Positions 49,129-61,100 of a stretch of DNA of 64,000 nucleotides are shown one piece after another. Within the stretch, counting starts at the first letter, position 1; every line of letters begins with the position of its first letter. The stretch is from Lomentospora prolificans (taxonomy: Eukaryota > Ascomycota > Sordariomycetes > Microascales > Microascaceae): the NCBI GenBank assembly GCA_029532625.1, contig JARFXM010000004.1, positions 4,340,001 through 4,404,000 of the forward strand. The letters are read 5' to 3'. A program made the translations under genes and the position numbers. The notes below the pieces were generated by a model, which had not been told where the DNA came from, did no database searches, and was given only the letters and a program-made list of their open reading frames with translations.

Positions 49129-52100
49129 TTTTGGAGTCTCCTGGATGTCAGGTATCCCAACACATGCGCTTACAGGACAATACTTATGAGGGGGCTTTCG
49201 GGATTACCTAGTACAGGCTCGCATCTTCGGCAGGTTCTTGGCAGCGTCTAACATTCTTGCGATAGTTGTGAGCAAAAGAACCCCTAGATCAATAATGGCC
49301 TTCCAACAGCGAAACTCAGAATCTTTAATCCCCCTTCCCTCGACGCCAAGCTCGAGTTGAATCCGGGTAATGCATTAGACGGACTTTGTGAAAGGGGACC
49401 GTCTCCCGGCCACTTTGCCGCCATTGCTGGCTATTGATATTAAAACGGGGACGCCCGAATGCAACTTGGGGTATTAAATTATGGACACACCATACGGGTC
49501 CAACCCCTGCAGGTAACCTCTTTCGGCGATTCAGAAAATCCGAAGAGTCTTATCTTGACGTCAAATGAAAACAACGGCGCCCCAAATATATGACGAGGCC
49601 GGAAAATAAACCCGCGATTCCCCATTTGGTCTCCGATACCTTTCCATTGCGCTCATTTCTCTCAAAACGGACGAAAGCCAAGAGCAATGAACTAATGGTG
49701 GTCTTCCAAAACAGTTACATCCACGCCGCCCTTTATCGAGAAGGCTGGAGGCTTGGGAAGGAAATATTGATTTTGGGGCGCCGCTCACTTCCTCTTTGGT
49801 GCGAGCTGAGGGGGGCGTGTTGGTTGTTGGTGGAGCTGGCCACCCTGTCCGACTCATGGGGTCGCACACGCATTTCGCATTCGGGAGTTCGCGCAGTTGC
49901 AAGAGTGATGGAAAGTTGGCAAGGGCACAATTTCGTCGATTAGGTGCAAAGCCGAATAGAAACTGGTGGCGAGGGACATCCGTCCGTTGTCTCTCAACTA
50001 CCCCTCTGCCTACAAGCGCACTCAACGCGATCGAAAAACCGGGGAAACCGGCCTGTTTGCTACCATGCCAGCTAGTGAGCCGCTGCGGTTTCTTTCCACT
50101 TGATGACGGCCCAATGGCCAGCGGAGGCCTGCGCCAAGGCGCCGGTTGCATGAGCCACTGCAGCATGCGATTCATGACGAGGTCACTGGTAGCCAAGAAG
50201 TAGGCTATTTGGAAGCACGTCCACTTTCGCTCCGGTGTCCTTTTCCTCACACTTCGTGACCTTCAGGGCAGGAGGTGGCTACGGGTCATCCAATCACACG
50301 ATTGTTGACACTGTTGTTAAGCAGAATCCGCGCGCAAGGAAGAAAAAGCAAGGCCTCGGTCCACTTTACCCACATTGCCGGGCATCCTACGTTACACATG
50401 GGCAACCCTCTGTATGTGTGAAAGAGAGGAAGACCAAGAGAGACTACGGATGCTATCTGGCGTTACCCCATAGCCCTGCTTCTCGGACAGGCCGGGTGCA
50501 GTGACGACGGGGATGGAAAAGTCGGTTCCAAAGATCCACGACGGCCCGTCACCAGATCCACACACTGGATGAGAGTTAGGAGGGGCGGGAACGCGGCGAT
50601 AAGGATAAAGGGTTCCCTAGAGGACATGAAGGAACAAACGTGTTGGCCAAGAACGCTAAGTTTACTGCACTCAATACTCGAATGGCTGGATGAGAAAGCT
50701 TTGGTGGTAGGCAAGGGGGTTTATATTTTCCACATGCCTCGTAAAAAGCGATATTGACCAAGCATTAAACAGACGTGGCCCCTTTCGGTAGAGGATCATC
50801 AGGCCGTCCTGAACCCCCGGAAAGAGCGATTCGATTCCCGATAGCGAATAAGAGCAGGTCTGGTGAGAAAACCCCCTTTTCACTTCTTACCCCTCCTCTT
50901 CGAGCGTCCTCGCCTATACGGTCATCATCCTTCCAATGGGTTGGATCTGTGTAAGCTTTCTCGTCTAGTCGCCCGAATAGGCGGGCGCATGATTACGGAA
51001 AAGCCTGCAGTCGAATAGGACAGTCCCTCAAGCAAGGGTGCGACGGCGAGCTTGGATGGACGAAATAGGGGAAGATAGTCTGATTTAAGAGGGGGGGCGG
51101 CAAGGACGAGGCGGTCGGGATGACACCGCTCAAACGATCCTTTCCAGCCAGCTGCAAGCCACATAAGTCCGTTTCGGGGAAGCCACAGCCGGGTATGGCG
51201 TCTGTCTCTTTGCTTGGCCATCGTCCGATGATCAGCACCGAAAGGCGCCCCTTTTCTTCCCTGTACCGAGAGAAGGCCCAGCCCTTTGGCGATCAAAATG
51301 TAGGCAGTTGTAGTTGGTCTCAGGCGTTGGGTGGGTCAGCCACTTGGCGGAGACGAGCTGCCAGCACTCCCTAGAGTCCCGCTATTGAGAGCCACTGAGT
51401 ACGAGATATTGTCCTACCTACTGACGACCTGCTGGCGAGTATGGAATGTAGAACGGGGGGCCAAGAAACCGGGATGGTTTCTCTGTTGATCCGTCTTTTC
51501 TGGGACACAGGCCCAACAAGACTTGACTGTCTTCGAACGGTCTTTGTACTTCACCCATCATTTCACTGCAGACAAACACGGGTAGGCTTGACTTGTTCGC
51601 CTCGTTCTGCAGCAAGACACCCCCGAGTACTCATATTCGCCTCCAGATTTCCTGCACAAGTCTCGCGTATCGTTCGTTCAAACCGGGCGAGAAAGGTGGG
51701 GTGGGGAGTGGATCTAAAAAGTAACAAGCTGGAGAGCGCGAGCGGAGAGAGACCTTTGCTACCCACGTTGGCCTCTTTAGTTTTCTTCTACGCGGTCCTA
51801 TCTTTTGTCGTGTGGGTGGGCTTGCAGTCCTGTTCACCAGGGAGATCGTCTGAAAGTCACCCGCATAATACTCTTACTGCCGTGCCCTGATGGGCGGCTC
51901 TCAAGGCCCCTAGACGCTACTGGCAACACGTTGGTGTGGGGTGCCAAGGGATCTTGCTGGCTCTCCAGACAAGCGCCAGCTCTACAGCCACCATGTGTTT
52001 CCTTCCCTCCCCAGAGGGTGGCGTCTCCCACTGTTCCTGTTTCATTATGGCCGAGACAGTACGATATCTTCCATGATTAGGAACATCCGAAACACAAGCT

Positions 52101-52738
52101 GCCACCTACCAAGGACGAAAGGAGAAGGAAGAAAGCAAGAAAAGCGAAATCATTAGGAAAAAAGCAAAGGGAAATGTTCTGGTGGGCTTCCAATCGAGGG
52201 ACTCTCAATCCTTAACCCTCTTCATGTCTTGCCTGTCTGCCTCTGGTAGAAGAAGCCAAGTTTCACAACCTCGGTCCCGGAGTCATTCTTCCAAGGTTCC
52301 TTTCTTTTTTTACTGCTATGGAGAGTTTGCCCCGTGCCTTTCTCTCTGAGTAGTGGCAGCTTGAAATTCTAACAAACGCCCCAAGAAACAAAACCCCGCC
52401 GCCGTTTTCCTCGCCACTGGTGTGTAGCCCATTAATTCCCTCGCGGAAGCCGGATCCAGAGCAAGCTGCCCGAGGCCTTGTCTTGCCGCGCGTCGACCTA
52501 TCTTAGACTTGACCTACCTACTTACTAGGTGCGAACCTTGCCACGGCTTGATGCCGTTACAAGAACGTGGGCTAGGAAAGAATCGGCTACGCTAACAAAC
52601 GGGCTGGCGGGCCCGGTCCCGCGAAGTACCCCGTTCGTTGTAAGCCAAGCGTATTCGGTGAAGAGGACTCATGGCGAGAATCGCCCGGCCTGCCTTTCTA
52701 TATCTCCTTTCCCTCTTCCCTTTTGGTCGTAAGAAACT

Positions 52739-52790
52739 TAAAAAAATAAAAAAAAAAAAAAATAAAAAATAAAAAAGAAAAGAAAAGGAA
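52739..52790. repeat. A-rich low-complexity tract
   Basis: Runs of A are broken by single T residues, then AAAAG-type words. It is a second A tract like that at 23480, again in a gene-free region. Confidence 0.85.
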
Positions 52791-53632
52791 GAATATTTCC
52801 CACGTTTTGTTTCCAGTCGCCGCACTGCAAGTCACGCGAATGCAAGGGTGTGACTACAGCGCTATCAAGTTCTTCTGGATTAGAGTTAGACTTTACTAGC
52901 CTGGAAAGCTGCGACGAACTTTGCCAGCAGAGCGAGTTTCTCGAGCCTGACGCCACCAGAGGCCCGCCTCCCACGTAATTGCGAAAGCTGCAAGTGATCG
53001 AAAGGTCCTGCACTGCGCTACGAGTGCTCAAGGACCGGGCGTTGGACGCCTTTGCGTGAGGCTACCGGTCTCCGATCGGCTCAACTTGTTTCGGAGTTGG
53101 GAGTGATGGCGAGAGTGATGGCGATTTGGCGATCGTGCTGCGCGGGGCTCGGTATATAGACAAATGGTAAATAATGAAAGAGAAATAAGGAGAACTCCGT
53201 AACACAATACCCAGCTCCAAGTTCTGTAGCCCTCCAGCCATGCAGACAAAATACAATGGCGATGTGATCCGTGCCTCTAAAAGCCCATTTACTAGCAGTG
53301 GCAGACCTGTTTTTTATTACTTCGCGTGAAATTCCGCAGACGCCGGAGTTTGTGTTCCAGAACCATCCAGTCTTTTTCCGTCGCCATGTCCCTGGCCCAA
53401 AATCCGTCCCTTTCCTGTTCCATGCCCAATATAAACCAGTTATCCGAAATCAAAGATGATACTAAAATAGGTAGATGCCAAAATAAAAGGGGGTGGTAGT
53501 CCGAGCGAAGGAACCGAAAACGCCGGAAGCCCCAGAGTACTCCCAACAAATGCCTGTTGTTATTCCCTTTCTTCTTTCTGCCCGCCGGCCGAACACCCTC
53601 TCATCGAAACGGACAGGGCGAACTTCTTTCGT

Positions 53633-55140
53633 CTATCGTCGAACCCCCATGTCTCGCGGGCTTTCAAGCTTCGGATCGATGTTGGAATCGTTGCTCCGCG
53701 GTCTTCCCGTGGTAGGGTCGGTTCCATCTTGGCTCTTATTTGCACCCTTGTTGCCAGAATCCGCGTCACAACCTTTGACTAGCCGATGCCTCTGTAAACG
53801 AGTTAGCTTCATCATCGGACCCGAGTGCAGTCTTCCGAAGGCTGTGTGAAAACGCTTGCACCGCTTACCTTGAGCGCGTCCTTTCGGGAAAAGGATTTGT
53901 CGCATGATGTACACGGGAATGGCTTGACTGCCAGATGGATCCTCTTGTGGCGCTTGAGATCGTGATTGCGGTTGAACGACTGCGTGCACTGGTCACACCT
54001 AAATGGTCGTTCCTGGTGTGTTTGGTGACCAGTCTGGCTATACATGCGATGTGTCATTTGACCGTAGCCGGAGTGGACGTTGACTCCCGCGACCAGGGAC
54101 ATCTGACCGCCTGGGTTGTTGATATTGGACATGATAGGACCACCCATGTGGGGAGGTAAATGAGAGTATTGGGGATACGTTCGATATGGCTGCGGAGGTG
54201 CCATGCCTGACGGTGCTACCATGGAAGAAAGAGGACGAGGCGCGGCACTAGACGTTGCTGGAGCATGAGAGTTGGAGGAGTTCTGCGTTGTAGGGGAGTA
54301 TGGCTGAGAAAAATTCGGAGGGTGCGAGCTAGACACAGGTGTGTAGTAATTCTGACCCGGAGACGTTCGCGAGTATGGATCAGCCGGAGCTGGTGACGTA
54401 GAGGGCGGTTGTTGATGACTCGCCGAGCTTTGCGAATTTAGAATCGCACTCTGGGCTGGGCGTGCCTGAGAAGGAAGGCTCGGAGGAAGACTGGATGGAG
54501 CGGGTCCCGGGGGGGGAGGACCAGGTGCAGACCCGTGGCCTCCTGGCCCCGATGTGCCTGTTCCTTGGCTGATTCCTAGTCCTCCGTGCGCCGTGAGGCC
54601 GCTTCCACTACCGGTACTCGATCCACCGGACGTCTGGGACTGGTAGGGCTGGTGATGGCCTTGATCATAGGGCGGGGGCGGAAGCCCCTCGCCGGAGGTT
54701 GGGGGGGACTGAAGATTTCGTGAACTATAAGGAGACTGTCCGTACACTCCCCGGGTTCCATAACCGGACTGGGTTAGTGGTTGGCCTTGTTGATTCGTTG
54801 AACTAAAGGTGTAGGCGCTGTTTCCGCTTCCCGGAGTCGGCCAAGAACCATGGGCATGATTGCCATAGTATCCAGACAAGCCGGCGGCTGCTCCAGATCC
54901 CTGGGAGCTCCCAGTGTTGGCACTTGAGAGAGGGCTGAGACCGTCGCTTGTCACCCCTATTGGCGGTGTCAGAACGCTGTTGGAAAGGGGAGGATGCGAA
55001 AAGGATGAGGGCAACGCTAGTGTTGCGGAAAAAGGTCTGGGCATACTGGGAATCTCTCCTGGAGCTGGTAGGTGGAATTGCGGCAGACTTGTGGTCGCCT
55101 GGCGCCGAGACGAGAAGCTCGCAGTATCCATGGTCGTCAT
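53633..55140 (-). CDS. C2H2 zinc-finger transcription factor
   Basis: Two exons (55140-53869, 53791-53633) give 476 residues. The first 340 or so are low-complexity, rich in Ser, Pro, Gly, Gln and Tyr, as in fungal activation domains. Near residue 385 starts a pair of fingers: FRCDQCTQSFNRNHDLKRH (C2H2), then FPCTSCDKSFSRKDALK joined across the intron to RHRLVKGC. The second finger is therefore C2HC, with H-X5-C. The RNHDLKRHKRIHLAVKPFPC linker resembles the last fingers of Swi5/Ace2-like factors, but I cannot name an orthologue. It should bind DNA and act in the nucleus. The 77-nt phase-0 intron with a CTAAC branch site splits finger 2 before its His. The start (MTTMDTASFSSRR) is the first ATG in a frame open back to 55860 without another ATG. 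The C-terminal 45 residues are polar and featureless. Confidence 0.9.
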
Positions 55141-58100
55141 CTTTCGTCTCCCTAGACGCTTGCGACTAATGGCCCTTTCGTTGAGGGCGATTCGCAACGC
55201 GCACAAACCTTGCCAATGCGAAGAAGAATCTCCAAAGTGGGCGTAGTCAGCGGGACCTGAAGAGGGACCAGGATAGCCAAGAGCTAACGAGGAATACGGT
55301 TCGTGTCGTCGTCGATGATATAGCCTTGATATGCAAGGTCGATGTTCGTTTCGAGGGGGAGTTATCGACGGGGAACAACCTACAGCAACTCCGCTATGCC
55401 ACTGCCCCTCGAAGAAGTACTTTTGGGGTGAGGATCTGACTTCTTCGGGTTTGTAAGGGCCTAGTGTTGCTGACAGAGAGATCAACCAGGTAGGAGACAG
55501 TATGTCACGGGTCGGGAAGCAGGAAAGGCTGAGGTATATATACGGGGTGTGGGTTCGAAGAAAGATGGGAAGGAGTGCGCATGGTTCAAGTATGGAGAAT
55601 GTGGATAGGGATTGAACATATAATAATGGACGCCCCCTAGACGGGAATGGGGGGGGGGGGTTCCAAGGGTCCGGTCCACAAGGTGTGCGAGGTTCCGCGG
55701 GTACCAGAAGCTGGATGAGGGACTTCACTGTCCGGTCGGAAGTAGAGCTGAACGCGACTAGTGACTCCTTCGTGGAGTACGAGCATATGTACTGACTGTA
55801 CCCTGAACCTAAGTCTAGCCTGTAGTAAGCACCCCCTTGTAAGCTCCAGGTTCGTGCCAAAAAGAATAGTAGGCCAGGCTCCCGCCCATGGCTAATAAAC
55901 GCGCAGCAACCTTGGCGCTCTCAAGAAACAAAGCTTGCCTCTCCAAGCCGAACACAAGACCCTGCTAAGTTCGTAGAATATAAATGAGCGGCAGACGGGG
56001 TCCTTTTCGCAAAAAGCCCATCACTGCGAACACTTATTCTGCATGTACCTGACCAGTACGAGATAGCGAGCAGGACTGAACTGCAGTCGGTTGTGGTCTG
56101 TCTACAAGTACAATACGGTAGTGTGATCCAGAGCCGTGTACACTCCAGCAATGTACTAACATTTGCGGAACGGGATTGGAGGGCTGGTGGACCGGGGGCT
56201 GAGAATCGGCGACGGTCAGGCAAGGGTGCACCCTTGTCGATGAGAGCTCCAGGTCGGGATGGGCTGCGAGGTGGCTTTGAGTTTAATAACAAACCCCCAG
56301 GGGTACAGGGCGCAAGGAGGGATGTGTGGTGGGAACCACATTTGGCCATGGCCTGGCTGTGGGCAGACCGGGGGTGGGATGAGTTGAAGCTTTGTGATGG
56401 ATTTTACAGCGCTAGCGTCTTCAAAAGTGAGTACCTTCTGTTGGTCGCCTCTAGCTCCCTAAAAATTAACCATTTGCCAGCAGGATAAGTACAAGCCGAG
56501 AATGAGTTGACAGTAGGGGACAACTTCAAAAACAATGGGCTGGGCGTGACGGCTGGGCATTGGTGCCGGTGAAGATACATGGCGATGGCCAGCGACGGCC
56601 TAGAGGCGAGACCTCGAGCCCGGATCTTTCTCTTTTCAATTTTGCTCCTTTCCCTTTACGAAGACTTCGGAAAACGGAAGCTGGAAAGATATTGCAAGGC
56701 TTCCGCAGAAATGACGGTACCTGCTGTTTTAGTTGATGACGCTCTGCAGTGTCTGGGAGGGACCTCAGGGAGCCACTAGGCGGCGCTAAGGGGTGAGAGA
56801 ACAGACACAAAAACCAATATCGACAAAAATGGTGGGTAATATGGACGGGGTAAAGTAAGTGCATCGCAGCACAAGACCGAGTCGGTCAATGTGCTCCATA
56901 CTTCGGACGTCGCCAGGCGGGCCTTATCGAAACACCTTGGCTCTCCGATGCCAGATGGAGTCGGACCAGGGGTTTGCGGCTTGGAGACGGGGTTGGGTCG
57001 GATTGTGGTTGCGCGCTTGTTCACTGGATTTCAGCACAACGCGGAACAGGAAGCGAACAAGGCAAAGGTTTCTAGCTGTCCAAACACAGGGCTTGCCTCC
57101 TCCCAGGGCTGGCAGTGGCACGCCTTTCGAAGAGTGGTAACATGGACGCCTCGACATTTGCCATTGCGCTGCTGGCTTCTTGAGCGAGTTACGGGTAAAC
57201 CACACTTTGCACCGTGTGCAGGCCGGTCAACTCGGGTCCAAATTCGCTGTGGTCCTGAGTACTATCGACGTGAGAGCAATTCCATCAGATGGCCATCATG
57301 CGCTTGGCATGCTTACTTTCCCCTAGCGAACGGTGGGGTGTGATCGGTAAATTCTAAAATGGAAGCGGCTACTATGAATGGGCCCCAAGCGTGAACCTTT
57401 CTTGACCATTATCAGCTTCAAGTGACTAAGAACGAGTTCAGCAGATGTGTTGGAATTTTCTGGCCCATTTGTCCTTCCGACAGACATCTTGGTCAAGAAC
57501 TTGAGCAGGGCCTTTTTTGAAGAACAAATCTAGACGCATGACGTTTTCTCTTACTTGGAACAAAATAAGGCAGGGCAAGGGCTACCATGACAGACAACCA
57601 GTGTTCTTTCCGCGCCGAGGATCTTCTGCACCTTCACCTTCTGCACCCCAGGCCATGCCTCGTGACCTCATTATATCTCGAGGAAGCCACAAAGACCATC
57701 CCCAAGCCAACGGTTCCGCCGCGGGCTGAGGAAGTCGCTGTACCTTACCTAGCCCACGCTCTATTTTGGCGGGTTGAGGATGAGCCCTGGAGGGCTTCTA
57801 GCTCTGAGCTAAAGACTCACTGTGGATATAACTCGGCCTAGCTGGCTGCTCTTACCTCCGTGGCTTCCATGTACGGGAGTCGCGACATCAGGGTTCCCTC
57901 CGACGAATTTACCATGTCTCGTCGGTCTTTTGCCATGCGACCTAACCCGTTTAACCGGTTCCTTGTTAGTAGCACGGTATCGCCATTGATCGTTTGGTGA
58001 ACTTAGAACAGGCCGAAGCTGTCTTAGCTGGTCCAACTTGTCGTTTTCTGCCCACCGACGTGGAAACAGGGAGCCAAGTCGCTCCTGAATGCCTGGCTTT

Positions 58101-61100
58101 TAGCAACGTTATCAACGGATACTCAGTGGGTATAGTTTATTAGCCCCAGAGCCTGGACCCCCACCCCGAGTCCCCAACGCCAGCGCCGCCACTTTGGCCA
58201 ACTACGATGTAGCTTCTGTGTGAAGGGGTGTGCGAAAGGATGCATACCCAGCACGCACGCACATCTGAGGTTTCCAACAAGGCACATGCCAGCTCAGGAA
58301 CCCCTAATGGTACGTCGCCCCGAGCACAGAATGGGTAAAAACTCGGGGAGAAAGTCATGGACGACTATCACCCAGAAGTCTTCTCCCCGCTCGCGAAGCA
58401 CCAACGTCCGTGCAGAGACTCTTGCCCTGGAATGGACATTGTCTTCCACGCTCCCTCTCTACCTGGAGCTGTGAACTGGCGCTTTTATCTTGATTACTCT
58501 CATATCTAAGACGATTGTCTGACGAGCTGAAGTGCGTGAGCACACGGGAGACATTTTCCGACGCTAGGCGATGGCTGCTGACAAGGGGGAAGGCTTTGGA
58601 CGCTGCCCCTTGAAGCGTCTCCTCGTACATCGCTGTCTCAATCTGAGGAATGTCACTAGCGCGGATGATAGTCTGCATACCTTCCTACTGACGAGTATTT
58701 TGACGCCTGTACCGAACAAAACCCTGGTAGCAGGAGGAACACTCCTCGTGCGCAGGCTCCACGGCGTTGTGGCAATCCCCAGGATTATCTGGGCTCAGCA
58801 TCCGCCCTTTCGATCCATGCGAGCTGGAGTGCACCCACTCGAATGTCGGATGGGCCAAGTCACCAATTTTCGTTGGGCTGAAGCTCAGCGACCCACTGGC
58901 CGGGGATGGCCAGCATTAAGAGGGTCAGGGGCATATGCTCTCTGAGCCTGTACGGAGTAGTGCGACGGCAAAATGCGTTCAATACGGGGAGAGCGCGACG
59001 CCTTTCAAAGGCAGATAACAACCGGCCTCAGGTCTTCGCGACCTGTAAAGAGCGTCACAACCGACCCTGGTCGTTCTGAGTGCCTCGTTCGACTTGACTA
59101 TTTTCACCCGAAGAGGCCGATGATGGTACGGCTTGAGCAACGGAGTGAAGGAAATTTCTTGACCGGTGCGGCCTTGCCCCCTTTTTTCAGCTCTGCGAAG
59201 ACAACTCGATCGAGAATGGCAGTCCCGCGATTCTTGGAACCTCGAAAGCAAGGTATGCGGGTCCGGATTTGGAATAGCGTCTTATTCACCCACCGTTCTC
59301 GGGCCAGGATCCTCATCCAATGGTCACTACCCTGCAAATGATCTGCTAGGGCCCGGCCACTGCGTCGCCTGAATCTGTACGTCCGAAGCACGACAATGGT
59401 ACAGAAGCGGTATGTGCATGCCAATAATCTGATGTATCGGTGTACAAACACATATTCGAGCCGTCAATGAATGAAACTTTCAGACGCGAGCACGGCGTGC
59501 CTTCCCCTATTTGCATCAATGCCTTTTGGCTCGATAATCCCTCACTTCCAAGACTCGGGTTAGGACGTATGGGAAAAGAAGAGAGAAAAAAAAAAAGGGA
59601 AGAAGCAATGAGCGCGAAAGGCAAGAGTAGACACCAGCGTGAACACGCACAGAACGATTGGTAGTCATCTTCGACTCGCTGATCCAATCGCTCCTGATGA
59701 GGGAAGAGGGTGAGGCGCCACCCCAGCACCTCGACGATCCTTCCCGCCAGTTCACTCCCCTCCTCGACCAGGGTTCTTTCGGAAGCTTTATTCTCTTCTT
59801 TTTACCAACAGCCTTGCTTATGTACAGAGTGTAGCAGACTGTTCCGTCGTTGGTGACGCCCGTCCGTCTCAACTATCTTTCAACGCAAGCCATCCGCGCC
59901 CGGTGCACCGTCCGTTTGCAAGCGACCCCACCATAGAGAGCCACCCACCCCAGCCCCATCGCCTAATATGTTTCTAGTGTACGTGCACTTTCGCGTTGTT
60001 TTGTTGCATCGCGGGACGAGCAGGCGCCCACAGGATCCAAAGGCGTTGCGGACGACAGAGGAGAGATCTGGGGTAGGCTATTACAACACTCCGCGGCGCA
60101 TGATGGCTTGACTTAGCGTCCATCCCCCACTCAGGGGTGATGGGACGATCGCCCACTCCCCAGAGCAGACTTATTCCCCACCGCTACCTCCTTCGGAAAC
60201 ATGCGAAAAGAGAAAAAGGAAACTCAAAGACTGCACATTGGTAGTAGTAATCAGCAAAAAATATTGCGCGTCTCCTCCGTAGTACATCGTATATCGGTGA
60301 GTAATGCAGGGGTAGGAGATGGAATGCGTACTATCCCAGCTGTGATATCGAGCCCACCCTGATAGGCTACCGAAAATATGAACGTTTAGAGTATCAGGCT
60401 GAACATGATACAAATGATACGGGTAGAACAGAAAACTTTTGGCCTCTGATCGACCAGACAAGAAAGTGCAGACCCTTGCAAAATGACCGGGGGTGTCTAA
60501 ATACCCCCTGCAGCCAGAACCGCGCATCCATCCATGAGGCGGGGGAACAGAATTGATCAGGGCCGTAGCCGAACACCATTGGAACCCTCATTTGCGCATG
60601 GGTAACACTGGGTTGCAAGACCTCCTGTGCCTCCGTCTCGAGTTCAGGCCTGCGCATACTCGTCCATCAAAAGGACAAAGAGTCAGGAGGGGAGGCTACT
60701 CGACATACCGTGGGAGAATTTCGTGACTCTCACAACGGGACCGATGTGGCAGCTGGGTCAATGAGTGCAAGTGGGATTCGACATTATTAGGCTTGGCCTT
60801 GCGGCCGAGGTGGTAATAGTAGACTTTGTCGTTGTGTCGGTTGTTGCCAAACCCGCCAAGATCACTGGTAGTCTTCCTCTTCTCACCTCCCTCGCTCTTC
60901 CCTAATCAGGGGAGTGAGTGCCTTGCATTTGTTAAGAGAAGTATGTTCTGGATGGCTAAAAGGGAGTGATGTGACGGGATTTGGGGATTTGGGGGCTGAC
61001 AATGCCCAGTTGCTGCAAGTTGACGGGAGAGGGTACTAGGCCTTCCGAGTGCGTCTCTTTACGCTCCGAGTATGCACACCCCTCTCCTCATTGCCCCTCC

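Larger units (their letters stand above)
47502..53632. other. 6.1-kb intergenic region
   Basis: It lies between the copper-transporter promoter and the 3' end of the zinc-finger gene. No family was recognised. A 229-codon minus-strand frame (50250-49561) has no domain and is probably accidental. It holds a perfect 14-bp tandem duplication (49101-49128) and an A-rich tract (52739-52790). Confidence 0.55.

Noticed and set aside
49561..50250. 229-codon minus-strand open frame
   Set aside because: No recognisable domain, irregular composition and a competing plus-strand frame over the same DNA; probably accidental.
53812..55860. Starting the zinc-finger protein upstream at 55860 to give 682 residues
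   Set aside because: The upstream frame begins with TTG and contains no ATG before 55140; its sequence looks like leader DNA.
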